From the NCBI GenBank assembly GCA_003225175.1, contig QIBA01000031.1:1-64000 (forward strand): a DNA stretch of 64,000 nucleotides, read 5' to 3'. The stretch comes from Acidobacteriota bacterium. Lineage in GTDB: Bacteria > Acidobacteriota > Terriglobia > Terriglobales > Acidobacteriaceae. The position numbers and the translations under genes were made by a program. Below, in pieces: positions 27,001-34,784 of the stretch (position 1 is the first letter of the stretch; each line of letters begins with the position of its first letter). The notes beneath the pieces were generated by a model. It did not search any database. It worked only from the letters and a program-made list of their open reading frames with translations, and was not told the origin of the DNA.

Positions 27001-27746
27001 TCTCCGACGCTTCGGACAACACGCAGCAGCTTGGTGGCTCGTGGAATGCTACTCAAGGAGTAATCTCGCCATTCGAGAAGCGGCGCGCTCGTTCGATTTC
27101 GTCGGATGATGTTCCGCAAGTACTCTCGGCCGCCTTTGTATACGAACTTCCATTTGGACAGGGCAAGCGCTTCGCAAATCAGGGCGGCGCGGTGAATGCA
27201 CTCGTGGGCGGCTGGCAGATAAGCCCGCTCATACACTGGTCGCGCGGCACCCCAATGTGGTTCCGATCTGGTACGTGCGGCGTCGTTCCTCAGTTCAGGC
27301 AATCCTGCCTGGTAGGAGTTCTGCCGGGCAAGAATCCGTTCCTGCAGGATCCGAACGACTACAACCCCAACAAAGGTTGCGCTGCCAATAACCCTGGCTG
27401 CGCACCGCTCCTTGACATCAACGCGTTCGAACCGGTCTCTAACTTCTCGGCATTCGGTTATACGGGTGTTGGCTCTCGCATCTCAGGATTCCGTGGGCCG
27501 AACTCGAAAAATCTTGACTTTGCACTTACCAAGAACACGAAACTTATGGAGAAGCTAAACTTCCAGCTTCGTTTTCAGTTCTTTAACGCCTTTAACAATC
27601 ACTACTTCTTCGACGCAGCCAACGTGAACAACCAAGGTTCGAGCTTCGCCTTCAACAACGACATCAGTCGCAGCGATTTCGGGAAGTGGACCCGTGGAGT
27701 AAGTTCTCCGCGGACTATCCAGATCGCGGGAAGGTTGGAGTTCTAA
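24054..27746 (+). CDS. Oar-type TonB-dependent receptor, sugar locus
   Basis: 1,230 residues from ATG 24054 (GAGGAG upstream). Signal peptide to about residue 32 (AHAFPQ), then a carboxypeptidase-regulatory-like beta-sandwich (LSGIVTDPSGAVMPGADLTLTN, GEYTFRNLVPGTYDLKVSKIGF), a plug (MSPDMVQEVKVIASNYDAQYGGSTSAQVAVVTKSGSNS-type motif) and a long beta-barrel ending in aromatic GRLEF, as outer-membrane proteins do. In Acidobacteriota such receptors are thought to import glycans. Control by the LacI operator and proximity to GH31 point to an oligosaccharide. Cysteine pairs in the barrel (CPATKPGC) are unusual. Followed by a strong terminator. Confidence 0.92.
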   Translation: MSVRELRQTRSVFCFVLALGVALFVFAAHAFPQGTNATLSGIVTDPSGAVMPGADLTLTNAASGFEAKSTSNERGEYTFRNLVPGTYDLKVSKIGFSTYLQKDIVLTINQAGHVDAALKVGSQTETVSVSADTTLLNYDNATVQGGIDPETLKALPLTVEGKPRSAAALVVLEPGVTTGSSNQAFQARINGGVESGDEALMDGATMQEGFMSQSGMVSIHQDFQMSPDMVQEVKVIASNYDAQYGGSTSAQVAVVTKSGSNSYHGAIFEYARNKALNAKPWNANPCPATKPGCDQRPPDNEHNFGANFGGPIKIPKIYEGTSKHKSYFYFNWESYHLAGGSSVPTLSIPSIKERAGDFTDWVNSAGAVIPVYVPKGISAGCQSALGAVAPGQQFPGNKIPAACFSPIATAYMALLPTPTNAAATNNYTLSRPVPDTLTSNSNVYMFRIDHNYGESDKFYFTFWRQFVGQNFASSLPAAIANDRTTNLQNSPIMRFNWEHVFSPKMTNHVTWGYLNRNEGDTVLNLDQIGKLPQVKNAASAARLPAFTFSDGFTQISNNANSRTTRPTWVLNDIATRVIGSHTITFGGEWRNVQGNITNRANESGTYNFTRDTTAAAGTLTSGSPVASFLLGAVAGGSVDYRTVSSWYPRQWVYAFHGNDSWKITPKLTFNYGLRWDYYSPSREKYDRFSFIDLVGTNPAAGGRAGRLAFAGNSFGASSFGSDFPEEPWKKGFAPRIGVAYSWDQKTVVRAGYGVFFAQAFYPGWGGGMALDGFNLKDNFSTSGPIGSGGNGIDPAFFLDQGVPAFTPPPFISSAFDNGKIPTAANGNGSAYRPVDANRRPYSQQWNLTIERELPDNVSFSVAYVGNKGTRLTSSLEPVNVLNPFAANIKALGTKLGDTFAVTDTSKDGVPAPYAGWAQQLISGGGCSPTVAQALLPFPQFCGPLQGLNENHGNSIYHSFQVKAEKRYSRGLYMLVSYTASKLISDASDNTQQLGGSWNATQGVISPFEKRRARSISSDDVPQVLSAAFVYELPFGQGKRFANQGGAVNALVGGWQISPLIHWSRGTPMWFRSGTCGVVPQFRQSCLVGVLPGKNPFLQDPNDYNPNKGCAANNPGCAPLLDINAFEPVSNFSAFGYTGVGSRISGFRGPNSKNLDFALTKNTKLMEKLNFQLRFQFFNAFNNHYFFDAANVNNQGSSFAFNNDISRSDFGKWTRGVSSPRTIQIAGRLEF

Positions 27747-27769
27747 CGGGCAGTTCGCGGTTTTGCAGG

Positions 27770-27807
27770 CGCCGTCTGATGCACAATCAGACGGCGTTGT
27801 TTTTTTG
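27770..27807 (+). terminator. rho-independent terminator after the receptor gene
   Basis: Perfect 11-bp stem CGCCGTCTGAT / ATCAGACGGCG with loop GCACA, followed by TTGTTTTTTT. It begins 24 bp past the receptor stop. Confidence 0.92.
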
Positions 27808-27844
27808 GCAAGCCTGTCATTCACTCCCTGCTTGGCGCCGGAAT

Positions 27845-28852
27845 TTATTTAACTGAATTCTGTTTCTTTTTGATCTCTTGAAATCGGTCGATCTCCAGCT
27901 TCGCCGACTTGGTGTCTCCGAGCTTTTGATAGATTCGTCCCAGTAAGTAATGCGGCTCAGCGTACGTTTGGTCAAGTGTAGAAGCTTGTTGAAGCGGCTG
28001 CACCGCCTCGCTGTATCGCCCCTGCATTTCCAGCACTCGGCCCAACTGATAGTGAGCCTGCGGAAGAGCGGCATCATAGCTTAACGCTTCTCTTAACCTA
28101 TTTTCCGCATCCGTAAGCTGGTTCATCGCAATTAGAGAGGCAGCCAAATCGACGTGTGGCCACGGAGATGGCTTCGCCTGGAGCCGATTCAGTTCAATTG
28201 CGCGATTGTAGTTCTTCACTGCGGCATCAAGTTGTCCCAAGTAGTCGTAACAGAGACCGAGCAGGTCATATGCTCGGACCATTTTGGGATCAATCTTGAC
28301 TATGGTTTGCAGCCGAGTGATAGCCGAAGCGTAATTGTGGGCATCGTAATCGAAGCGGGCCAGCCAATATCTGTATAGGACGTCGTCAGGTTTTGCGGTT
28401 GCGAGTCTTTCCATCTGCTGACGGGCCCAGTCTTGCCGGCCGAGCTTAACGTATGCCATCGCCAGAGTAAAGCTGCTGCGCTCGTCGAGCGGAGCAATTG
28501 CTTCCGCTTTTTTCCACGCGATAGCTGAGTTGAGGTATTGGCCGTCGAGAAAAAAAATGCCCCCGGCCGCCTCCAATAAGCGGGCGGCGCGAATCGAAGT
28601 AGGATCGCGATTAGCTTCATCTACGAGGAGTTGCTCAGCGGGTTTATATTCCCGTTTCTCGATCTCCTGCTCAAGCAGCGCACGCTGAGCAGCACCAAGG
28701 CCTAAGCTAGAAACATCATGCGGGATAGTTGCGAGTCGACTATCGGCCGGCGGAGTTGTGGACGATTGCGACGGCTGAGCCGATGACAACGAGGCGCTCA
28801 GTAGCACCAAGATCGCGAGCGTTCGCCGCGTGGTCCTGTATCTTTGAATCAT
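27845..28852 (-). CDS. exported TPR-repeat protein
   Basis: 335 residues: signal peptide (LAILVLLSASLSSAQ), a Ser/Thr-rich linker, then about seven TPR units (YLNSAIAWKKAEAIAPLDER, YASAITRLQTIVKIDPKMVR, YSEAVQPLQQASTLDQTYAE, LGDTKSAKLEIDRFQEIKKK). Probable periplasmic scaffold. It follows another TPR gene by 12 bp on the same strand and is convergent with the receptor. The pair mirrors the two TPR genes at 17609-20184. Confidence 0.85.
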   Translation of the reverse strand: MIQRYRTTRRTLAILVLLSASLSSAQPSQSSTTPPADSRLATIPHDVSSLGLGAAQRALLEQEIEKREYKPAEQLLVDEANRDPTSIRAARLLEAAGGIFFLDGQYLNSAIAWKKAEAIAPLDERSSFTLAMAYVKLGRQDWARQQMERLATAKPDDVLYRYWLARFDYDAHNYASAITRLQTIVKIDPKMVRAYDLLGLCYDYLGQLDAAVKNYNRAIELNRLQAKPSPWPHVDLAASLIAMNQLTDAENRLREALSYDAALPQAHYQLGRVLEMQGRYSEAVQPLQQASTLDQTYAEPHYLLGRIYQKLGDTKSAKLEIDRFQEIKKKQNSVK

Positions 28853-28864
28853 CGTACTGAGTTT

Positions 28865-29818
28865 TCAACTGGACGATGATGCACTCTTCGCAGCTTCGAT
28901 CTTTTGTTTGGCTTCGGCCGCGGTTTTGCTTTCGGGCTCCAGCCTCAACTCAAGATTGATATTCTCCAGCGCTTCATCAAATCTCTTCAGTTCCAGGTAG
29001 ATCAATGCTATTCCGAGATGGATTTCCGGTAGGTTTGGATCTGCGAGCGCGGCCTTTTTATAGGCGTCGAGGGCAAGATCATACTTTTCCTGACCCGCAT
29101 ATTCCTGGCCTAACGCCTGCTGCAACCGTGCCGACTTGGGATTCACATCAAGGATCTGCTGATACGACCACTCGAAGAGCTTCGTCCACGCCCGGCCTAA
29201 TTGATACGAGTATTCCGGCTCAGCAGGAGACAACTGTACAACGGTCTGCCGTTCCAGCACCGCTGCGATCCAGTTATTCGCGGCCTCGTATGCTTTTGCC
29301 AACTGCAGGTGAGCTTGCGGCTGTTGCGGCATGAGCACAGCGGCGCGTTTGAGCTCGCGCACTGCTTCCGCATTTCGTCCGATTGCGAGCAGGCTTGAGC
29401 CGAGCAAGAGGCGAGAAGGGGCATAGTCCGGCTGCAACGCTATCGCTTCCCGAAACCGCGCAATCGCCTGTTGATGATTGCCCCGCTCCTGTTCAATCAC
29501 GCCTAGATTATGAAAGATCAGCGGATGCTTGATCCCTTGTCGCAAAGCGCTGGCGAAAATGTTTTGGGCTGTATCAAGATCGCCCGACTTCAGAGCCGAG
29601 ACGCCCGGAGCAAGCCGACTCGCAACTTCTGGGGGTAAATCCATGGGTTTTCCCGCAGTCTGTGCGGTTAGGCCGATCGAGAAGAGAAGGCATTCTCCAA
29701 TAAGCAGACCCAGTGCCCGGGCTGTTACAAGCCAAACAGATTTAGAGTCGATATTCTCCATTGAAGTGCCCATGGAATGCCCCTGTCCTTCCAACTTACC
29801 AAGCAGATCTACGAACAT
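28865..29818 (-). CDS. exported TPR-repeat protein
   Basis: 317 residues as the longest frame; ATG at 29773 or 29761 would give a better signal peptide start (hydrophobic GLLIGECLLFSIGLTAQ). Six or so TPR units (HQQAIARFREAIALQPDYAP, NAEAVRELKRAAVLMPQQPQ, YDLALDAYKKAALADPNLPE). First gene of a two-gene TPR operon. The high lysine/glutamate end and repeats are ordinary; partners unknown. Confidence 0.82.
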   Translation of the reverse strand: MFVDLLGKLEGQGHSMGTSMENIDSKSVWLVTARALGLLIGECLLFSIGLTAQTAGKPMDLPPEVASRLAPGVSALKSGDLDTAQNIFASALRQGIKHPLIFHNLGVIEQERGNHQQAIARFREAIALQPDYAPSRLLLGSSLLAIGRNAEAVRELKRAAVLMPQQPQAHLQLAKAYEAANNWIAAVLERQTVVQLSPAEPEYSYQLGRAWTKLFEWSYQQILDVNPKSARLQQALGQEYAGQEKYDLALDAYKKAALADPNLPEIHLGIALIYLELKRFDEALENINLELRLEPESKTAAEAKQKIEAAKSASSSS

Positions 29819-30496
29819 TACTCAGCACACTTGCCCTTATCAGTCTCACCTTCAACTTCAGGCAAAAGCGTGGCCTCAAATGTTAGCGTCGTCGTGTTGA
29901 TGAAATCAATGTGAGTAATTCGGAAAAGTCCTCATCGCCGCAAATCGCACAAAACTCCTCGGGAAAGAATGCGGGTGTTCATTGAAGATTGGGGTTTCCG
30001 CTCCGCTGGACGCGCCTGCTGCTGATGACTTCGAGCGCAAGCTCGTGCTGCAGCGCTTAATCCGTCGTTCCCACATCCGCGAGATCGCGTGGCTCAGCGT
30101 TGCCGTCGCCGAAGTGACCCTATTGGTGGTGCTGCGGCTAAATGCCGCACTGATTTATTTGCTGCTCGTGGTGTCCGGAGTCCGACCACGTTTGGGCTGG
30201 GTTGCTGTGCCTCCGGGACTGTTGCGGACCTTGAATCTCTGATCCCCTGGCGCTAGCCCGAGGGCTCAACAGCCTCCGCATTTGTAGAAGAGCCGCAATT
30301 TTCGTGATCTCCGGAGAGATCCTCCTTTATTTTTCACCCACCTTATATTCTTATGGGTGTCCCAAGTTCTATGGTCGGCGCCGCCTAAGTCTGTTGTGCC
30401 CACACACTTGGTCTGGGGCACCCAATCAAGACCCACCAAGGGCTCACTTGAGACGTAGTTGCGAGCAATCAAGAGATCGTAAGCTGTTGAAAGTAA
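29819..30496. other. low-information stretch with one doubtful small frame
   Basis: The only open frame is 29982-30242 (+), 86 codons with a hydrophobic middle (IAWLSVAVAEVTLLVVL) but no ribosome-binding site or recognisable family; it may be a piece of a membrane protein or chance. Nothing else supported before the tRNA fragment at 30497. Confidence 0.4.
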
Positions 30497-30542
30497 TGGT
30501 CGGGGAGAGAGGACTTGAACCTCCGACCCCTTGGTCCCGAAC
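30497..30542 (-). pseudogene. tRNA-Pro(CGG) 3' half, cut at the anticodon loop
   Basis: On the minus strand the sequence runs from the anticodon loop TTCGGGA (anticodon CGG) through 3' anticodon stem CCAAG, variable loop, T-arm GGAGG-TTCAAGT-CCTCT and acceptor strand CTCCCCG plus ACCA. It matches bacterial tRNA-Pro over this half. The 5' side is absent: where CTTGG should pair with CCAAG there is CCAAG-like unrelated sequence, and no D-arm or CGGGGAG follows. A half tRNA of this shape is what a tyrosine-integrase attachment site leaves. Confidence 0.85.
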
Positions 30543-30713
30543 TTGGGGGTACAGAGCCAATTTCGTTGCTACTCAATCATTTAAGTGGTGCTTCAACCGT
30601 CTAATTCTTGCTCAATCACGCCAGTTTTGGCCTAATGTAAACCCTCGAATTGCAACCCCAGCCTTGTTCACGGCAACATTTTGAACGTTCCTAGTGGCCC
30701 CTCTCGAAAAGAA

Positions 30714-30757
30714 TGGCGGGGAGGGGACTCGAACCCGCGGGGCCTCTGCCGTGACAG
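30714..30757 (-). pseudogene. tRNA-Asp(GTC) 3' half, cut at the anticodon loop
   Basis: Minus strand: CTGTCAC (anticodon GTC) loop, 3' stem GGCAG, short variable loop, then CGGG-TTCGAGT-CCC and an end CCCCGCCA. Same order as bacterial tRNA-Asp from the anticodon loop onward; one T-stem mismatch suggests drift. No 5' half is found. It lies 170 bp from the tRNA-Pro half, same strand and same cut point. Confidence 0.72.
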
Positions 30758-31077
30758 TGGTGATTGAAACCGTAACTTAATGAGAATGAACGGCACAGAC
30801 GGCGTCCAAAAACGGTTTCAGCGCCCTGAGTAAGCCTTATTGGACAGTGATTGGACAGAGAAATAATGACCTCTGCCCGTGATCGGCAGTGAGCAGACGT
30901 GGGCAAGAGATTCTGGACAGACGTGGACAGATTTTTCGAAGACTCTGAACACGTCGCACACGAAACTCAGAGGATGATTTGATTCACGTTCGCCCTTCGG
31001 CAGCTTGGTCGCCCAACTCTCTTGCAGTTGCAGCGCCGTAAGTTCGCAGGTCAAGCATCGAATTACACGGCTAAGCG
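30758..31077. other. unassigned DNA beside the tRNA halves
   Basis: No recognisable gene. A minus-strand frame (30818-31081, 87 codons) has no family resemblance. The block GTAAGCCTTATTGGAC at 30831-30846 resembles GTAAGTCTTATTGGAC at 8367-8382; both are followed by a second GGAC about 11 bases on. I see no intact integrase. Confidence 0.45.
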
Positions 31078-31929
31078 TCATTCTGCCAATAACTCGTCGC
31101 GGTACTGGGTCGGCGATTGCCCCGTGATCGATTTGAAGTCATTGATCAGATGCGCTTGATCAAAGTATCCAAGCTCGAGCGCGATTTGCGCCCAATCTGG
31201 AGGCTGACCTGCGTTGAATCTCTCCAACAATTCATGTAAGCGATAGCGCCGGATTACCCACTTGGGATTGACGCCGACGTACTCTTTGAAGGTCCGTTGC
31301 AGGGCACGCTTCTCGATTCCGGTTCGGGCCACCAGGTCGTCAACCGTCTTGATCTCGCGGTCCTCGAGGATCTTTTTCACTATTCGATCAGCCCCTTGCA
31401 ACGATTTATCTGTTTCCGGCAAACGTCCGCGGAAGAATGTATTGGCAGCTCCGATCATCTTGTCTTCTTGCCACGCCGATGCCCGCCAGAGATCCTCGAT
31501 TTTCTCGATGTCAGCGCCGAATACCCGCTTCGCCGAGACCACGCGATCCAAAAGCGTCGCCACCTGGGCATTCATGAATGGGCGGAACCCGCCTGGCCTG
31601 AATCGGACACCGAACACTCCCGATTTCCCTTCGAGTACACGTGAAAATTTCTTCGTGGAAACGCCGCCGACCACCGCTCTGCCATTCTCGAAAATCAGGT
31701 GGACATTAGGGTGGGGCAGCGTCTCCTGCAGAAATGGGTGAGGAAGGTCCCACGTTACCATCCAATAAACATCGATCCAAGGCTCAAGATCTGCCGGCGG
31801 GCGTCGTCTCATATGCCTGAATTGTCCGGTAGGCGGCGGCCACCTCAAGATTCCTCGCGCCCTGCCCAGCTCGGCGTCGAATATCTCTTCAACCGTGGCC
31901 TTTTTTCGCCGTCGCGTTTTTCCAATCAT
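31078..31929 (-). CDS. AraC-family transcriptional regulator
   Basis: 283 residues. Residues 35-170 form an N-terminal sensor of the type seen with DUF6597-like AraC proteins (FRHMRRRPPADLEPWIDVYWMVTWDL, then GVFGVRFRPGGFRPFM). The C-terminal 90 hold two helix-turn-helix units (TVDDLVARTGIEKRALQRTFKEYVGVNPKWVIRRYRLHELLE, IALELGYFDQAHLINDFKSITGQSPTQYR). Divergent from the DUF3224 gene across a short gap, so that gene is the likely target. Effector unknown. Confidence 0.93.
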   Translation of the reverse strand: MIGKTRRRKKATVEEIFDAELGRARGILRWPPPTGQFRHMRRRPPADLEPWIDVYWMVTWDLPHPFLQETLPHPNVHLIFENGRAVVGGVSTKKFSRVLEGKSGVFGVRFRPGGFRPFMNAQVATLLDRVVSAKRVFGADIEKIEDLWRASAWQEDKMIGAANTFFRGRLPETDKSLQGADRIVKKILEDREIKTVDDLVARTGIEKRALQRTFKEYVGVNPKWVIRRYRLHELLERFNAGQPPDWAQIALELGYFDQAHLINDFKSITGQSPTQYRDELLAE

Positions 31930-32147
31930 GCTCTTGGCACACTCATTACAGTGTTGCGACTAGGAAGGTACGTGCAATGAACCACTTATATCCCACAAAC
32001 GATACGGGCTCAATATGGCGCTCCGCGGCACGAGCGTTTCATGTCCCGCTACGACTTATCTTGAGTATTGCTTTTGTATTCGTCGGGTGCGCATGTGCGC
32101 AGAGGAATTCAGCAAAGTTAAATGAAGTTCATCAGGAGAGAACTCAC

Positions 32148-32549
32148 ATGACACAGCACGCCAGCGGTCCCTTCGACGTGAAGTTGACGCCCCAACAACC
32201 GGATAGCGAGGTCGCGAAAGCCGCGAATCTCGGCCGGATGACCATCGACAAGCAGTTCCACGGTGACCTAAATGCGACCAGCAAGGGCGAGATGATCGCG
32301 GCCCAGACCCAGGTCAAGGGTTCGGCCGGCTACGTCGCTATCGAGCGCGTAACCGGCACACTCAAAGGACTCGGAGGTAGCTTCGCACTGCAACACAGCG
32401 CGACCATGACCCGTGGTGTCCCAGATCTGTCTATTATCGTCGTCCCTGACTCGGGAACGGGCGAACTTAAGGGGATCACCGGCAAGATGGACATCATCAT
32501 TGCCCCCGACGGGAAGCATTCCTATACCTTCGACTACAGCATCGAATGA
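32148..32549 (+). CDS. DUF3224 family protein
   Basis: 133 residues from ATG 32148 behind AGGAGAG. The whole protein matches DUF3224: MTQHASGPFDVKLTPQ start, GRMTIDKQFHGDLNATSKGEM, GYVAIERVTGTLKGLGGSFALQH, then SGTGELKGITGKMDI and HSYTFDYSIE. A lipocalin-like barrel is expected; function unknown. The frame is open upstream to 31977 and that part contains a hydrophobic segment ending in CACAQ, so an exported form starting there cannot be excluded. Divergent from an AraC regulator. Confidence 0.88.
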   Translation: MTQHASGPFDVKLTPQQPDSEVAKAANLGRMTIDKQFHGDLNATSKGEMIAAQTQVKGSAGYVAIERVTGTLKGLGGSFALQHSATMTRGVPDLSIIVVPDSGTGELKGITGKMDIIIAPDGKHSYTFDYSIE

Positions 32550-32595
32550 CTTAGGATTACTGCATAAAACGCTGCTGGGCTGTTGGGGCCGCCCG

Positions 32596-32907
32596 TTAGC
32601 CTTGCTTTCGCCGAATCCAAGGACGTTCTGCTCTATAGATCGGAGTAGCAGTCGGGTTCTTCAATGAAACGTAGATTAGCCTTCGCCTCTTGAGGAGCCT
32701 CACAGCGCTTTGCACAGCGGACTTCGACAATCCCGTGCCTTCCGCTATCTCCTGGTAGCTCAACGACGCGACTTTCTGACCCGCAGCCAGGCTCCGTCTC
32801 CACACATGCAGGTAAACAAGAAACGCTGAGGGTCGCTTTTCATATTCGGTGAGATCACGCATTAGTACATCCAGAATGTAGCTGTCCAAGGAAAGGTTCA
32901 CGAACAC
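32596..32907 (-). CDS. small helix-turn-helix regulator
   Basis: 104 residues from the GTG at 32907; the frame is open to an ATG at 32985, but that would put an inverted repeat inside the coding part. A helical first half (FVNLSLDSYILDVLMRDLTEYEKRP) is followed by a winged helix of the Crp/GntR kind: SLSYQEIAEGTGLSKSAVQSAVRLLKRRRLIYV. Likely a DNA-binding protein that controls itself through the repeat just upstream. Short basic tail (RPWIRRKQG). Confidence 0.7.
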   Translation of the reverse strand: MFVNLSLDSYILDVLMRDLTEYEKRPSAFLVYLHVWRRSLAAGQKVASLSYQEIAEGTGLSKSAVQSAVRLLKRRRLIYVSLKNPTATPIYRAERPWIRRKQG

Positions 32908-32923
32908 TCTCGACTGTTCTTTT

Positions 32924-32952
32924 ATCACTACAGTTGTAAATACTATAGTGAT
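32924..32952. promoter_or_regulatory. inverted repeat, probable operator of the small HTH gene
   Basis: ATCACTACAGT and ACTATAGTGAT match at 10 of 11 positions around the 7-base centre TGTAAAT. It lies 17 bp upstream of the GTG at 32907. Confidence 0.6.
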
Positions 32953-33279
32953 TCGATTTTTGCTTTGCAAGGCCGTGTTCCCCATCTACACTGCGTCTTA
33001 CGGAGGATGTTTGACATTCAACGCGCATCGCCGGTTGATGGCCTTGGACGCTCTACGCCAAGTCGGCGTGCAAACCGAAGGCTTCTGCGATCCCATGGAA
33101 TATGAGGAGAGTGCGGCCTGGCCCTTGGAGCCGGGAGGTAGCTCTTAAAACGCCATGACCACGAGACCGACGACTCGGCACTCAAATATTTCAATACTGA
33201 ATCCCGAAACAAAGAAATCAGCCACGATATTGATTTGTCGATTTAGTTTGCTTAGGCCGTCGAGCGTCGCTACCTGCAA

Positions 33280-34218
33280 TTAGGTCGTCTCGGCTACAGA
33301 CACAGAGGCGGCGGCCGAGATGATCCATGGGCAATGAATGTAGTCCACGATCTCTTGAATCTTCTCGCCGATCAGGTTAATACGAATGATGGAATGAGGC
33401 GTCCACGCATCCGCATCCCGTCGGAGAATGGCCACCACCGGTTCATCGTCCACTTCACCGACAGCCAATTTCCAGGGCCAAGGCCAGTTGTCATAATTGA
33501 AGAAATACGGCGCGTCCGCGAACTTTCCTGCAAACCTTTCGGCGACGTTGAGCCGGGCGTCAGCACTAATCAGTTCACGGACCCCGTCCCAGTCGCGCCG
33601 ATTAAAGCGATCCACATAGAGCTGCATGATGCGTGCCAACTCTGGGCTCGGGCCTGGAGGCAATTTCGCCGGAAAAGAGGATGCAGTTAGCTTTGTTCGT
33701 CCGCGGTTGAGCGCTGCCTTCACGCCTCCGACAGTGGAATCGACCAGCTCGGCAATCTCGTCAAGCGAGTAATCAAATACGTCCTTCAGAAGGACGCATG
33801 CGCGCTCCTTCGGAGGCAGGCTGGTCACCAGACGTTCAACCGCGCTGCCCAGACCGAGAACTGCCGGCTCCGCAGGTTCTACCGCGTCGGACATGAGAAC
33901 GCCTTGTTCCGCCTCAGCCCGGACTTCACGTCTGCGCAGAAAGTCTACAGAACGATTGTGCGCGATCCGGAACAGCCACGGTTTCAGGGGTCGGCTGTCG
34001 TCGAACTGCTCCAGCTTCCGATAAGCCTCGAACAAAGCTTCCTGGACAACGTCTTCGCCGTCCATGACCGATCCGGTCATTCGTGAGCAATAATGGTGCA
34101 GGCTCGGGCGAAGACTCGTAATCGTTTCAAGGAACGCGAGGTAACGCGTGTCGAATTTTCCAGGAACACTGATCGCGGTCGGACCATTCATGTACATGGC
34201 ATATGCGCAGGGCGACAT
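33280..34218 (-). CDS. ECF sigma factor with SnoaL-like C-terminal domain
   Basis: 312 residues. Sigma region 2 (residues about 35-100: LRPSLHHYCSRMTGSVMDGEDVVQEALFEAYRKL, then RPLKPWLFRIAHNRSVDFLRRR) and region 4 (LVTSLPPKERACVLLKDVFDYSLDEIAELVDSTVGGVKAALNRGR). The last 130 residues look like a SnoaL/NTF2-type domain (MQLYVDRFNRRDWDGVRELISADARLNV), as in the ECF41/SigJ-like group, where the tail tunes activity instead of an anti-sigma factor. Start may be the ATG at 34191. Lies 21 bp after the SRPBCC gene, likely one operon. Confidence 0.92.
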   Translation of the reverse strand: MSPCAYAMYMNGPTAISVPGKFDTRYLAFLETITSLRPSLHHYCSRMTGSVMDGEDVVQEALFEAYRKLEQFDDSRPLKPWLFRIAHNRSVDFLRRREVRAEAEQGVLMSDAVEPAEPAVLGLGSAVERLVTSLPPKERACVLLKDVFDYSLDEIAELVDSTVGGVKAALNRGRTKLTASSFPAKLPPGPSPELARIMQLYVDRFNRRDWDGVRELISADARLNVAERFAGKFADAPYFFNYDNWPWPWKLAVGEVDDEPVVAILRRDADAWTPHSIIRINLIGEKIQEIVDYIHCPWIISAAASVSVAETT

Positions 34219-34239
34219 CCACTCTTTTGATTTTTCTGC

Positions 34240-34686
34240 CTATGCGAACGCGTCGGGCTGAGCTTTACCCGTGGTGATCAGGTTGCGCAAATTGCCGGTT
34301 ATGAGATTGCCCCATGCGTTTGAGCAGCCACCATAACATTCATATTGCGGTACTAGACCAACATGCGTAAAGCGAACCTCCGTTTTGCCATCTTTTTCCG
34401 AAATGTCAAAAACAATGTCCGTGCTGTTCCACTCGCTCTTGCGCGTCACAAAACTAAGATCACTGTCTAACACGTGCCACACGACTCTTTTGCCAGGAAT
34501 AAGTTCTGCGACCTTTTGTTTGGAACGGTGCACATCTTTGTAACGGTACGTGAACTCGGCGCCGAGTTTGTCTGTATGGCCCTCGATTTCCCCTGACCAC
34601 CATCCATGAACATTATTGATGGCAGCGAAGACCTCTTCCGGAGTCTGATCCACCGAAATGGTAGTCGTGAAATTCTGTTTATTCAT
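34240..34686 (-). CDS. SRPBCC/AHSA1-family protein
   Basis: 148 residues covering a START-like fold: [30 protein letters not shown], then [47 protein letters not shown] and a helical end. Binds an unknown hydrophobic ligand or acts in stress response. ECF41-type sigma factors are often beside small enzymes of this sort, so it is probably a target or partner of the sigma gene that follows. Confidence 0.9.
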   Translation of the reverse strand: MNKQNFTTTISVDQTPEEVFAAINNVHGWWSGEIEGHTDKLGAEFTYRYKDVHRSKQKVAELIPGKRVVWHVLDSDLSFVTRKSEWNSTDIVFDISEKDGKTEVRFTHVGLVPQYECYGGCSNAWGNLITGNLRNLITTGKAQPDAFA

Positions 34687-34784
34687 GAGGCGCTCCTTTT
34701 GCCCTAGCTGTCGCTGCCATTTGATATGTTACCCAAGCCCGCTCGATCTCCGGCACGAAGCTTGCGTCCTAGCGCTCGATCAGG

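Noticed and set aside
30497-30757. Intact tRNA genes
   Set aside because: No 5' half, D-arm or pairing acceptor strand is found for either; only the 3' halves fit.
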